A stretch of 43,936 nucleotides of DNA from a candidate division KSB1 bacterium (GTDB lineage Bacteria; Zhuqueibacterota; Zhuqueibacteria; Oceanimicrobiales; Oceanimicrobiaceae). The DNA lies in the NCBI GenBank assembly GCA_022562085.1, contig JADFPY010000007.1, forward strand, positions 1 through 43,936, in the 5' to 3' direction. Under the pieces are notes generated by a model. That model was not told the origin of the DNA and ran no database searches. It saw only the letters and a program-made list of their open reading frames with translations. A program made the position numbers and the translations under genes. Shown in pieces: positions 34,908 to 42,739 of the stretch (the first letter of the stretch is position 1; every line of letters begins with the position of its first letter).

Positions 34908-35693
34908 ATGGAGATTTCCGAATACACTCCCGGCACCTTTTGCTGGATAGAACTGGTCACGTCTGACGGCGATGGCGCTAAGAAATTTTATGCCGACCTA
35001 TTCGGCTTAGGCTTTAACGATCAGCCAGTGGGTGAAGACGCGGTTTATACCATGCTCAACAAAGAAGGCAAAAATGTAGCTGCGCTCTACCAGATGAATG
35101 AAGAACAAAAATCCCGCGGCATTTATCCACATTGGAACTCGTACGTTTCGGTCAAAAGTGCAGATGAAACGACTGAGAAAGTTAAATCACTGGGCGGAAC
35201 GGTGACGATGGAGCCGTGTGATGTGTTTGACGCCGGCCGCATGGCGATGTTTCAAGATCCAACGGGGGCATCCTTTGCTGTGTGGCAGCCCAACCAACAC
35301 ATCGGCGCGCAGTTAACCAATGATCCGGGAACCCTGTGCTGGAACGAGCTTGTTACAAACGATACTCAAAAAGCCGGTGAGTTTTATACCAGGCTCTTCG
35401 GTTGGACCAGCAATACAGATTCGGGGTCGCCGCCATACACCATGTTTATGAATGGGGAGCGACCTGCCGGTGGCATGCTTGAAATCCAGAAAGAATGGGG
35501 AGAAGTGCCGCCGAATTGGGTGGTCTATTTTGCCGTGGAAGATTGTGACACCAGTGCTGAAAAAGCGACATCACTGGGTGCCAAGATTCTCTCACCTCCA
35601 ACAGATGTTCCGGAGATAGGGAGATTCGCTGTGATTCAGGATGCCCAGGGAGCGGCTTTTGCGATTATCAAATTAGAGAATCCGGACCAGTGA
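34908..35693 (+). CDS. Tandem VOC-domain protein
   Basis: A 261-residue protein made of two similar VOC (glyoxalase-fold) halves: PGTFCWIELVTSDGDGAKKF and following residues (about 8-125), and PGTLCWNELVTNDTQKAGEF and following residues (about 138-258). Both halves end in (M/I)xQDPxGAxFA-type strands. Such proteins are often annotated as lactoylglutathione-lyase-like or 27-kDa-antigen-like, and the true reaction is usually unknown. GGAGG lies 7 bases before the ATG. The stop is followed 31 bases later by a strong hairpin. Confidence 0.9.
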   Translation: MEISEYTPGTFCWIELVTSDGDGAKKFYADLFGLGFNDQPVGEDAVYTMLNKEGKNVAALYQMNEEQKSRGIYPHWNSYVSVKSADETTEKVKSLGGTVTMEPCDVFDAGRMAMFQDPTGASFAVWQPNQHIGAQLTNDPGTLCWNELVTNDTQKAGEFYTRLFGWTSNTDSGSPPYTMFMNGERPAGGMLEIQKEWGEVPPNWVVYFAVEDCDTSAEKATSLGAKILSPPTDVPEIGRFAVIQDAQGAAFAIIKLENPDQ

Positions 35694-35723
35694 AAAAGAC
35701 TAAATTCAGTTTATACTATTTAG

Positions 35724-35749
35724 CCGGCTACCTGATCACAGGTGGCCGG
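35724..35749 (+). terminator. Hairpin terminator after the tandem VOC gene
   Basis: CCGGCTACCTG (35724-35734) pairs with CAGGTGGCCGG (35739-35749) across ATCA, with one mismatch. The following sequence is only moderately T-rich, so termination may be partial. From 35750 to 36017 I see no gene and no further structure. Confidence 0.65.
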
Positions 35750-36017
35750 GCCTTCTTGCTATCTCCAAAGTTGGCCTTAAAAATGTTCAGGTAAACCGGT
35801 TATTATAGTGTGGTGGTACTTAAGCTCGCCGGGCAACTTCTCGCAAAGACGAGCTTTCGAAAGCATCAAACCGACGGAAAATCAGTGAGTTGTGCACTTT
35901 TAGCTGATATTTGCTTCTACATTAAAACAAAGAAACTGTGAAAAAAGCACCAAGTGTAGATGCAATTCACGAAACCCAGAATCCTTTTTCAAACGATAAT
36001 CTTTGCCATATTTTTCC

Positions 36018-36046
36018 TTGACATTTTTCACCACAATGGCTAAATA
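36018..36046 (+). promoter_or_regulatory. Possible promoter of the toxin-antitoxin pair
   Basis: A perfect TTGACA (36018-36023) is followed after 17 bases by TAAATA (36041-36046), a poor -10 with three of six matches. It is 110 bases ahead of the antitoxin start and upstream of the palindromic repeat at 36108. Confidence 0.4.
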
Positions 36047-36107
36047 TGGCAATCCCTTTGCAAATCTACTAAAAAACGCTTGATTTTCAATATTTGGTTG
36101 CATACTT

Positions 36108-36122
36108 TGCATTCAAAATGCA
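36108..36122. promoter_or_regulatory. Probable autoregulatory operator of the antitoxin
   Basis: TGCATT-CAA-AATGCA is a perfect 6-bp inverted repeat with a 3-base centre, 34 bases before the antitoxin start. A third TGCAT unit lies at 36099-36103, about one DNA turn away. Ribbon-helix-helix antitoxins commonly bind such spaced inverted or direct units as dimers. Confidence 0.5.
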
Positions 36123-36155
36123 TTCTATTTTTGACATCATTAAAGGGTTAGCTAA

Positions 36156-36416
36156 ATGAAAGTATTGACAATCCGGGGCCTTGACAAAGAGCTTGCCGCT
36201 AGAATTAAAGATGCAGCCCAAAAAGAATCTTTGAGTGTCAATCAATACATCATTAATTTGCTAAAAAAGAACTTTGGGCAAATGAAAGAGAAAAAGTTTA
36301 CTAAAAGGCATCATGATCTAGATGCCCTTGTCGGCAAGTGGGATGAAGAAGAGTATCATGCTATCAAAAATGAGATTGAAGCTCAGCGAAAAATTGATAA
36401 GGATTTGTGGAAGTGA
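36156..36416 (+). CDS. Ribbon-helix-helix antitoxin (VapB/FitA-like)
   Basis: An 86-residue antitoxin. The N-terminus MKVLTIRGLDKELAARIKDA, followed by AQKESLSVNQYIINLLKK, is a typical ribbon-helix-helix DNA-binding unit (Arc/FitA style). The C-terminal half is acidic and probably wraps the toxin (DLDALVGKWDEEEYHAI). AAAGG lies nine bases before the ATG. It overlaps the toxin gene by four bases (GTGA), the usual coupled arrangement. It should repress its own operon at the repeat at 36108. Confidence 0.9.
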   Translation: MKVLTIRGLDKELAARIKDAAQKESLSVNQYIINLLKKNFGQMKEKKFTKRHHDLDALVGKWDEEEYHAIKNEIEAQRKIDKDLWK

Positions 36417-36799
36417 AACGAGTCCTCATCGATACGAACATTTATATTGAAGCCATGTTTGGGAATCCTGAAATTGTCCAGAAGTTGCAAAAAGTGGACA
36501 TGATTGGTCTAAGTGCAATCTCAATAGGCGAGCTATTAGCCGGTTTCAACATCAGAAAAAAACAATCTGAACAAGTTTCCCAATTTGAAGAATTCTTGGA
36601 TTCTCCACGAGTAGAACTTTGTTCAGTCACTTACAGTACTGCCGACTTTTATAGTGAAATTTACTTAAAGCTCCGAAAAGCAGGCACGCCAATTCCAACA
36701 AATGATATTTGGATTGCAGCGACAGCTCTTGAACATGGGTTTCGTATTTTTACCTTAGACAAACATTTTCAGAATATCGCAGGGATGACTTTTTATTAG
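36413..36799 (+). CDS. vapC: PIN-domain ribonuclease toxin (VapC-like)
   Basis: A 128-residue PIN-domain toxin that cuts RNA using a Mg or Mn site of acidic residues. They are visible as D6 in VLIDTNIYIE, the Glu of AISIGELLAG, the Asp of IPTNDIWIAATA and the Asp of FTLDKHF; the site looks intact. The start is GTG at 36413, inside the antitoxin stop. A GTG two codons upstream is less likely. The stop lies 59 bases before the lipid operon, with no terminator between them. Confidence 0.93.
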   Translation: MKRVLIDTNIYIEAMFGNPEIVQKLQKVDMIGLSAISIGELLAGFNIRKKQSEQVSQFEEFLDSPRVELCSVTYSTADFYSEIYLKLRKAGTPIPTNDIWIAATALEHGFRIFTLDKHFQNIAGMTFY

Positions 36800-36858
36800 C
36801 ATGATTGAACAAAGCGTCCTTTCGTTCATTATTTTTACTCACTATTGATAGGGGATTT

Positions 36859-38016
36859 ATGTCCAGTCTACTACCACCACGGGGTTACTCAAAACAGCAC
36901 ACGGAAAAAAGACGAAAGTGGCTGGTTGAAAAAACCGGGTTCTACTTAAACGAGGCGCCTCCCGACGACCCGGAGAATCTGAAAGGCATTATAGAAAATC
37001 ACGTTGGTTTTATGCAGGTACCGATGGCGGTGGCCGGGCCGCTTAAAATTTCGGGAACCTATGCCCACGGAGAATATTACATTCCGCTCTGCACTCTGGA
37101 AGGCACGCTTTGTATGTCTATGACACGGGGCTTATACCTGACCTATCTTTCCGGCGGGTTCAAAACCACCCACATCAAACAAGAGCTTTCCCGGAGTCCG
37201 ATGTTCAGATTCAAGGAAATCCATGAAACCACCAGGTTCACAAAGTGGATAGATGAAAATTTTGAACAGATCAAAAAGGCCGCGGAATCTACTACAAATC
37301 ATGGCAAGCTCCTGAGAATCGATACGTATATCATTCAGGACAGTGTTATTCTCGATTTTGTTTATAATACGGCGGAAGCTGCCGGACAAAACATAGTGAC
37401 CATGGCGACTTTTGAAGCATGTAAGTTTATTAAAGAAAAATATCAGTCCGAGCAGTTCATCCGCTATTATATTGAGAGTAATTTTAATTGCGACAAAAAT
37501 CCTGCTTACAAGACCATTCTACAAGGCAGAAGTCATCAAGTCGTTGCGAGCGCGCTCATTAAAAGCAAGCTTTTTAAAAGATTACTTCACTGCACACCAG
37601 AGGATTATGTTGAGGCCTGGTTAAAATGTTCAAGCAGGGGATCTCGCATAGCCGGGATTGTTGGAAAAAATATGCATATAGCAAACGCACTCGCGGCAAT
37701 TTATCTCGCGACCGGCCAGGATATTGCCTGCGTTGCTGAAAATGCCGTCGGTACCATAGAGTTTGAGCTCCGGAATAAAGACGATCTTTATGCTACGCTC
37801 ACCATGCCTTCTATCAGTGTCGGTACCGTCGGTGGCGGCACGCGATTAAAACAGCAAAAAGCTAATCTCGAAATGCTGGGGTGTTCCGGCAAGAATTCTT
37901 CTAAAAAGCTCGCCGAAATCGTTTGTGCTTGTGCGCTTGCCCTGGAGCTCTCCCTGGGTGGCGCGATTGTCAGCGATGAATTTGCCCAGTCTCACGCGGA
38001 ATACGGGAGAAAATAG
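36859..38016 (+). CDS. HMG-CoA reductase family enzyme in a lipid operon
   Basis: A 385-residue member of the class I HMG-CoA reductase family, whose canonical members reduce HMG-CoA to mevalonate with two NADPH. Aligned from memory with human HMGCR, the catalytic residues all remain: E81 in EGTLCMSMTRG, K213 in CDKNPAY, D288 in GQDIAC and H379 in QSHAEYG. R112 (human R590), K256 (K735), H273 (H752) and the GTVGGGT loop (322-328) are kept too. The nucleotide motif DAMGMN has become EAAGQN (173-178). Two HMG contacts in the cis loop differ: human S684 is E206 and K692 is N214. The substrate may therefore not be HMG-CoA. The ATG at 36859 is chosen (GGGGA upstream); the frame from 36805 would add an odd leader. 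It overlaps the acyltransferase gene by one base. Confidence 0.85.
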   Translation: MSSLLPPRGYSKQHTEKRRKWLVEKTGFYLNEAPPDDPENLKGIIENHVGFMQVPMAVAGPLKISGTYAHGEYYIPLCTLEGTLCMSMTRGLYLTYLSGGFKTTHIKQELSRSPMFRFKEIHETTRFTKWIDENFEQIKKAAESTTNHGKLLRIDTYIIQDSVILDFVYNTAEAAGQNIVTMATFEACKFIKEKYQSEQFIRYYIESNFNCDKNPAYKTILQGRSHQVVASALIKSKLFKRLLHCTPEDYVEAWLKCSSRGSRIAGIVGKNMHIANALAAIYLATGQDIACVAENAVGTIEFELRNKDDLYATLTMPSISVGTVGGGTRLKQQKANLEMLGCSGKNSSKKLAEIVCACALALELSLGGAIVSDEFAQSHAEYGRK

Positions 38017-38756
38017 TGAAATCCTTACAGGATGCATTAGCAAAAATCTCACTTGGACCTGAGTATGCCTACCTGTCTCAGCCGCTTACCTTCTTTCAAA
38101 AGGCTGGAAAGAAAACTTTTGAGTTGTATTGTAAAACGCTTTTCACACTTTACTGTCCGTTGCAAGTGCAGGGGCGGGAAAATATTCCTGAGTCTCCATT
38201 TATTTTTTGCAGTAATCATAACAGCCACATGGATACAGGAGTATTGATGCTTTCTTCAGGGCTCCCTTTTAAAAACTTTGGGATGATGGCAGCCGCAGAC
38301 TACTTTTTTGAAAATAGAAGCAGAAAATTTTTCTTAGGATCGTTAATGAACTTAATTCCGGTAAATAGAAAATCCACTTACAAAAGCATGGTCGAAGCCA
38401 TGGCCGCATGTAGAGAGTTTACTAAAGACCGGAGCCGCAACATCATCATTTTTCCCGAAGGAACCCGCTCCTTAACGGGTCAAATTCAAAGTTTCAGACA
38501 CGGGGCAGCTATGATTTCCTCAGAGCTGAAGCTCCCAATAGTTCCGGTCTATATAACAGGAACCCATGATTCAATGCCCAAAGGAAAATCGTTCATGAAA
38601 CCGGGAAGACTACAAGCTACAATTGGTCAACCTATTTTCCCGGAACAATTCAACCATGAGAATAAGAACGGCAAGCCCATGTCGGGTTATCGTCTGTTGA
38701 CGGCGGAGCTTGAAAAAAGCATTTTGAGATTAAAGGAGGAGAATGGTGTCAACTAA
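38016..38756 (+). CDS. PlsC-type acyltransferase
   Basis: A 246-residue glycerol-phosphate-type acyltransferase. The catalytic H-X4-D motif is NHNSHMDTG (H68, D73). The phosphate-binding motif is FPEGTRS (146-152), and PIVPVYITG follows (about 174-182). Such enzymes move a fatty acyl chain from acyl-CoA or acyl-ACP to lysophosphatidate, glycerol-3-phosphate or DHAP. Next to an alkyl-DHAP synthase, DHAP is an attractive acceptor, because acyl-DHAP is what AGPS consumes; that is inference. It starts at a GTG that shares one base with the preceding TAG, and it overlaps the next gene by 14 bases. A hydrophobic stretch near 76-92 may lie at the membrane surface. Confidence 0.9.
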   Translation: MKSLQDALAKISLGPEYAYLSQPLTFFQKAGKKTFELYCKTLFTLYCPLQVQGRENIPESPFIFCSNHNSHMDTGVLMLSSGLPFKNFGMMAAADYFFENRSRKFFLGSLMNLIPVNRKSTYKSMVEAMAACREFTKDRSRNIIIFPEGTRSLTGQIQSFRHGAAMISSELKLPIVPVYITGTHDSMPKGKSFMKPGRLQATIGQPIFPEQFNHENKNGKPMSGYRLLTAELEKSILRLKEENGVN

Positions 38757-40548
38757 AGTTGAACAAATGAAATGGTGGGGTTGGGGCGGCGAAAATATTG
38801 AATTCGACATGGCAAGTAAACCTGACTTATGGCCCTACATCAAAAACGTTCTTGGAATCGAGCAGGAGATATATACACCTCCGGTTAAATTCGAGGATAT
38901 TGAAATGCCCGAGCAGAGACTTAATAATAAGTTTCTGACTACGATAAAACCGCTTTTGAATGAAGAGCAGGTTAAGACAGACAAAATAGAGAGGCTGATT
39001 CATGCTTATGGCAAGAGTTTCCGTGATTTGTGGCGCATCCGGCGAGGCATCATCGAAGCGGCTGCCGATTGCGTCATTTATCCGCAATCGGAAGATGACG
39101 TTTGCTCAATTATCAAAGCGGCCTCCGAATGTGATGTCATCATCATTCCTTTCGGTGGCGGCTCGAATATCGCCGGCTGTCTAGAAGCCCGAGGCCGCAA
39201 CGGCCGCATGGTCGTCTCTCTCGATATGAAAAGAATGAACCAGGTTATTGAGGTAGACCATGAATCTTGCACAGCACGAATCCAGGCGGGGGTCATGGGA
39301 CCGGATATGGAAAATCAGCTCAGCTCTTTCGGTGTGACACTCGGTCATTTTCCGGATTCCTTTGAATATTCATCCCTCGGTGGTTGGGTCGCAACCCGGT
39401 CTGCAGGCATGCAAAGCGACAAATACGGCAAAATCGAAGACATGGTTATTTCTTTGCGCATGGTCACGCCTAGTGGCACCATCGTCACCAGAACCGTTCC
39501 GAAATCATCAAACGGCATAGACGTCAATCATATCTGTATTGGCAGCGAAGGCATTTTGGGTGTGATTACAGAAGCGACCATGCAAGTCCATCACATCCCC
39601 GAGTGCAGAGAATTCTACGGCTATCTTTTCCCGGATTTCGAGAGCGGCGCAGAGGCGATTCACGAATGCGTTGAAAAAGAGTGTCAGCCGGTCATCACAA
39701 GGTTTAATGATTCCGAAAAGACAGCGCTTTCGTTTGCCTACAAAAGCAAATCGTCCGGATTTAAATCATTTTTGGCAAAAGGGGTCAAAGCATACCTCAA
39801 TAAGAAATTCGACCTTGATAAAGCCTGTTTGATGTTAACCGCATTTGAAGGGGATAAGAAAACCTTCAATTACATTAAAAAACGAGTTAACGCCATTTAC
39901 AAAAAACAGGGCGCTTTTAATTTAGGCACCGACCCGGGAAAATCTTTTGAAAAAGGGAAATACGATTTCCCTTACCTGCGAGATTATGTGATGGACCGTA
40001 ACATCATTGCCGATGTCAGTGAAACCTCGACGGTGTGGAGCAACGTTCTGCCGCTCTACTACGCAACTTATGATGCGCTTGACAAAGCCATTCGCAACAC
40101 CGGCAGCAAGACTTTTCTCGGCTGCCACATTAGTCACAGTTACCAGACCGGAACCAGTTTGTATTTTACCTTCGGCGCCCTGCAAGAACCGGGCAAGGGT
40201 TTGCAACAATACCTTTACATAAAAAAAGCCGCTGAAGATGCTTTTATGAAAAATGGCGCGACTCTCTCTCACCATCACGCGGTGGGTTACGAGCACATGC
40301 CTTGGTTGGAAGATGATATTTCCACGACCGGCGTCAAAGCGGTGAAAGCGCTCAAGCTCGGTTTAGATCCGAAAGGAGTCATGAACCCGGGCAAAATCAT
40401 CCCAACTGAAACGCCCTTTCAAAATTGGGGGCTCAAAGAGCAGGACGTTGCGGAATTTGACAGAAATGGCAGTTCTGCAAACGGTGAAAATGGTAGGACT
40501 GAACGACTGGATGCCGAAACCCAAAAAGCGGAGTCAAATCAACATTAA
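38743..40548 (+). CDS. agps: Alkyldihydroxyacetonephosphate synthase (AGPS) homologue
   Basis: A 601-residue FAD enzyme of the vanillyl-alcohol-oxidase fold. AGPS swaps the acyl chain of acyl-DHAP for a fatty alcohol, forming the ether bond of ether lipids. The match to human AGPS, recalled from memory, is strong along the length. MKWWGWGG opens the protein. The FAD-binding region has PFGGGSN (136-142) and GHFPDSFEYSSLGGWVATRS (201-220). IEDMVISLRMVTP and GSEGILGVITEA follow. R320 matches the disease residue R419, Y474 the catalytic tyrosine region, and SHHHAVGY (509-516) the three-histidine motif. Glycolate and lactate oxidases of the same superfamily lack the KWWGWG opening and the HHH motif. 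AGGAGG lies 3 bases before the ATG, inside the end of the acyltransferase gene. The last 40 residues are a polar tail. It would act at the inner face of the membrane. Confidence 0.93.
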   Translation: MVSTKVEQMKWWGWGGENIEFDMASKPDLWPYIKNVLGIEQEIYTPPVKFEDIEMPEQRLNNKFLTTIKPLLNEEQVKTDKIERLIHAYGKSFRDLWRIRRGIIEAAADCVIYPQSEDDVCSIIKAASECDVIIIPFGGGSNIAGCLEARGRNGRMVVSLDMKRMNQVIEVDHESCTARIQAGVMGPDMENQLSSFGVTLGHFPDSFEYSSLGGWVATRSAGMQSDKYGKIEDMVISLRMVTPSGTIVTRTVPKSSNGIDVNHICIGSEGILGVITEATMQVHHIPECREFYGYLFPDFESGAEAIHECVEKECQPVITRFNDSEKTALSFAYKSKSSGFKSFLAKGVKAYLNKKFDLDKACLMLTAFEGDKKTFNYIKKRVNAIYKKQGAFNLGTDPGKSFEKGKYDFPYLRDYVMDRNIIADVSETSTVWSNVLPLYYATYDALDKAIRNTGSKTFLGCHISHSYQTGTSLYFTFGALQEPGKGLQQYLYIKKAAEDAFMKNGATLSHHHAVGYEHMPWLEDDISTTGVKAVKALKLGLDPKGVMNPGKIIPTETPFQNWGLKEQDVAEFDRNGSSANGENGRTERLDAETQKAESNQH

Positions 40549-40554
40549 TTTCGA

Positions 40555-41355
40555 ATGACGCTCTCCGGAAAATCCATCATCATAACCGGAGCTTCATCCG
40601 GCCTCGGGAGAGCGCTTGCCCTGGAACTCGCCAGGTACGATACCAACCTCGTCCTCTTTGCCCGCAATCAAGAAAAATTATTAGAGACCCAAAACCTCTG
40701 CGCGCAATTCAACTCCCCTTGCATCATTTTCTCCGGTGACGTCACAAAGCCCGAGGATTGCAAAAAATTAACAGACCTAACCCTCGACCGTTTTGGTGCT
40801 CTCGATATTTTGATAGCAAATGCTGGAATAGGCATGCGGGCAAAATTTGAAGAAATTGAAGATATATCCATTTTAAATAAAATGATGACAACCAATTATC
40901 TGGGCGCTGTCAACTGCACTCAGCATGCATTGTCTCATCTTAAAAAAAGCAAAGGTTTGATTGTAGTGATCTCATCTATTCAAGGGAAGCAGGGCGTGCC
41001 CCTTCATACTGGCTATGCGGCTTCAAAACATGCACTGCACGGTTTTTTTGATTCGCTGAGAATCGAACTTCAAGACACCGGAGTCGACATTCTGATTGCC
41101 CTGCCAAGCTGGATCAGGAATCCGGGTTGGCGCCAAAACAGTCTGGCAATGGACGGTCAGCCGAGAGGCGAATCCAGCAAAAAACAGAGCAAAAGCGCAG
41201 TTTCTCTTGAAGAATGTTCTCAGGCAATTATCAAAGCAATTCTAAAAAGAAAACGAGAGGTCGTGATTCCTGCGAAACTTAAGTTCCTGCCTTTGCTGAA
41301 TTTAATCAATCCAAAAATCGTAGAATTTTTTATTAAAAGGAAGTTCCAGAGCTGA
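40555..41355 (+). CDS. Short-chain dehydrogenase, probable acyl/alkyl-DHAP reductase
   Basis: A 266-residue classical SDR. The NAD(P) motif TGASSGLG is at 11-18 and NAG at 89-91. The active site is S140 or S141 with Y154 and K158 (GYAASKHALHGFFDSLRIEL). A basic, hydrophobic C-terminus (LKFLPLLNLINPKIVEFFIK) could touch the membrane. The overall style is that of the DHRS7/DHRS7B group; DHRS7B (PexRAP) reduces alkyl-DHAP to 1-alkyl-glycerol-3-phosphate in animals. Following an AGPS gene by six bases, this reaction is the natural guess, but SDR specificity cannot be read from motifs. No ribosome-binding site is clear, so translation may be coupled. It is the last gene of the unit. Confidence 0.85.
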   Translation: MTLSGKSIIITGASSGLGRALALELARYDTNLVLFARNQEKLLETQNLCAQFNSPCIIFSGDVTKPEDCKKLTDLTLDRFGALDILIANAGIGMRAKFEEIEDISILNKMMTTNYLGAVNCTQHALSHLKKSKGLIVVISSIQGKQGVPLHTGYAASKHALHGFFDSLRIELQDTGVDILIALPSWIRNPGWRQNSLAMDGQPRGESSKKQSKSAVSLEECSQAIIKAILKRKREVVIPAKLKFLPLLNLINPKIVEFFIKRKFQS

Positions 41356-41480
41356 GGTAAAAGTCGGATACCAAAGAGTTTCCAGGGGATGAAGCAGCAT
41401 ACAAACGCTGTTCATAATATTTTTTGGCTCTATCTTTTTTAAGAAAAAAACTGCGCCACTGACCGGCTTGATCGTGTAAA

Positions 41481-42458
41481 TCAAAATAGCTGAATTTTTC
41501 CCGCATCAACCTCCTCGATAAGTTTTTGCAGTCTTTTGTAGACACCTTTAATTTCACTTTCGGTCAGCCCGAATTGAATCAACCCCTCCTTTCGCCGGAC
41601 GCCTTGTTTTTTATCTAAATTTGGTGTCGGAGAAATCTGAATCAGAAACCCGTCGACCCCCGTAAACTGCAACACGACGCCCAGACTTTTTTCGAGATCT
41701 TCCGGGGTAATGTTGCGGAGCCGTTCAATGGTCTCTTTTGGCAAGCGTTTAACCCGAAGGCGCTGCCAGGCGCTGCCCCGAGCGCTTGCTTCACTTTCAA
41801 AGGCAACGCCATTGTCGACGGCAAAGACCCGCGGATTTTTCGGATCGGTGGAAATCAAGAAATTACCCACATTTGAATCGCGGTGCTTGATCAGGTAAGA
41901 AAGAATATTCATGTTCGCCAAATGACGGGCATAGGTCGTGTCCGAGTCAAAACGAGCTCTGTCAAAAACATGTTCGGGGGTTACCTGGTCGAGCCAGTAC
42001 TGAGCCACAAAAATGACGGATTGGGTACCATCAAAAGTAGGCAAAACGTCTCTATCGATTTGGCGGTATTGCTGAACCGGTAAAGTCAGCCCAAGCGTGG
42101 GTGGAACCACATAATACTCAGGCGTCAGGAAAAGCTTTTGCAGCTCGTATGCGGCGATTTCATAACGCGGCTGATTGTTAAAGTCCTCTCCAGCCCTCGG
42201 CGCTGTTTTCCATTTAATCCGCAGGGTTTTACCCGCGGAAAGTTCAAGCGTTGCTCTTTTGGCTTGATAGGACGCTTCCGAACCCAAACGGCTGATGGTG
42301 GAAACTTCGCTGACTTGCCAATCACCAGACTTCAGGATGCGCTCAATTTCGGGGATTGAAAACCTGAAATTACTATCCTGAGCCATGAGCGGAAATTCGA
42401 GGAGAAGCAGGATTCCGAATAGGAAGATTTTGTCTGAGTGCGCTCCAGGAATTAACAT
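41481..42458 (-). CDS. Exported protein with kinase-like (FAM20/PI4K-style) catalytic motifs
   Basis: A 325-residue protein I know of no named family for. Residues 1-26 are a signal peptide (IFLFGILLLLEFPLMAQ), so it should act in the periplasm. After RIKWK (K82 or K84, a candidate ATP lysine) comes RYEIAAYELQKLFL (E100) and VVPPT. NILSYLIKHRDSNVGNFLI (H192, D194, N199) and FAVDNGVAF (D215) then follow. This order matches the atypical kinase fold of FAM20 secreted kinases and type II PI4-kinases (catalytic D, metal DNG). It could phosphorylate a protein or lipid outside the cytoplasm, or be a pseudokinase. GGGAGGG lies five bases before the ATG. It converges on the lipid operon with 125 bases between the stops. 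Confidence 0.65.
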   Translation of the reverse strand: MLIPGAHSDKIFLFGILLLLEFPLMAQDSNFRFSIPEIERILKSGDWQVSEVSTISRLGSEASYQAKRATLELSAGKTLRIKWKTAPRAGEDFNNQPRYEIAAYELQKLFLTPEYYVVPPTLGLTLPVQQYRQIDRDVLPTFDGTQSVIFVAQYWLDQVTPEHVFDRARFDSDTTYARHLANMNILSYLIKHRDSNVGNFLISTDPKNPRVFAVDNGVAFESEASARGSAWQRLRVKRLPKETIERLRNITPEDLEKSLGVVLQFTGVDGFLIQISPTPNLDKKQGVRRKEGLIQFGLTESEIKGVYKRLQKLIEEVDAGKIQLF

Positions 42459-42739
42459 AAATTCCCTCCCGGTTTCATTGTCGGTATTGTCTCAACATCA
42501 AATATATAAAAATATTTTGACCTTGCAAGAACTATCCTGTTCAAAATTCATGACAGCAATTATCATTTGCGAAAATAAGCCTGTCCCTGGATAGAATAAA
42601 ACCTCGCGACATCTTCCTGAAAACCCTAACAAAATAAGCCTGCCCGAAATTCTTCTTGCCATCTTTCATCTTGCTTTTATAAAAAATTTCAGCTATTTTT
42701 GAAAAAATCACCACTTGCTTTGTGATTTCTGCAAAACAG

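Noticed and set aside
35900-36112. 70-codon minus-strand frame upstream of the antitoxin
   Set aside because: It overlaps the likely promoter and operator of the toxin-antitoxin pair, has no good ribosome-binding site, and I recognise no family.
38743-40548. Glycolate or D-lactate dehydrogenase as an identity for the FAD protein
   Set aside because: The KWWGWG opening, the GHFPDSFEYSS region, SHHHAVGY and the arginine at 320 fit AGPS better, and the neighbours are lipid enzymes.
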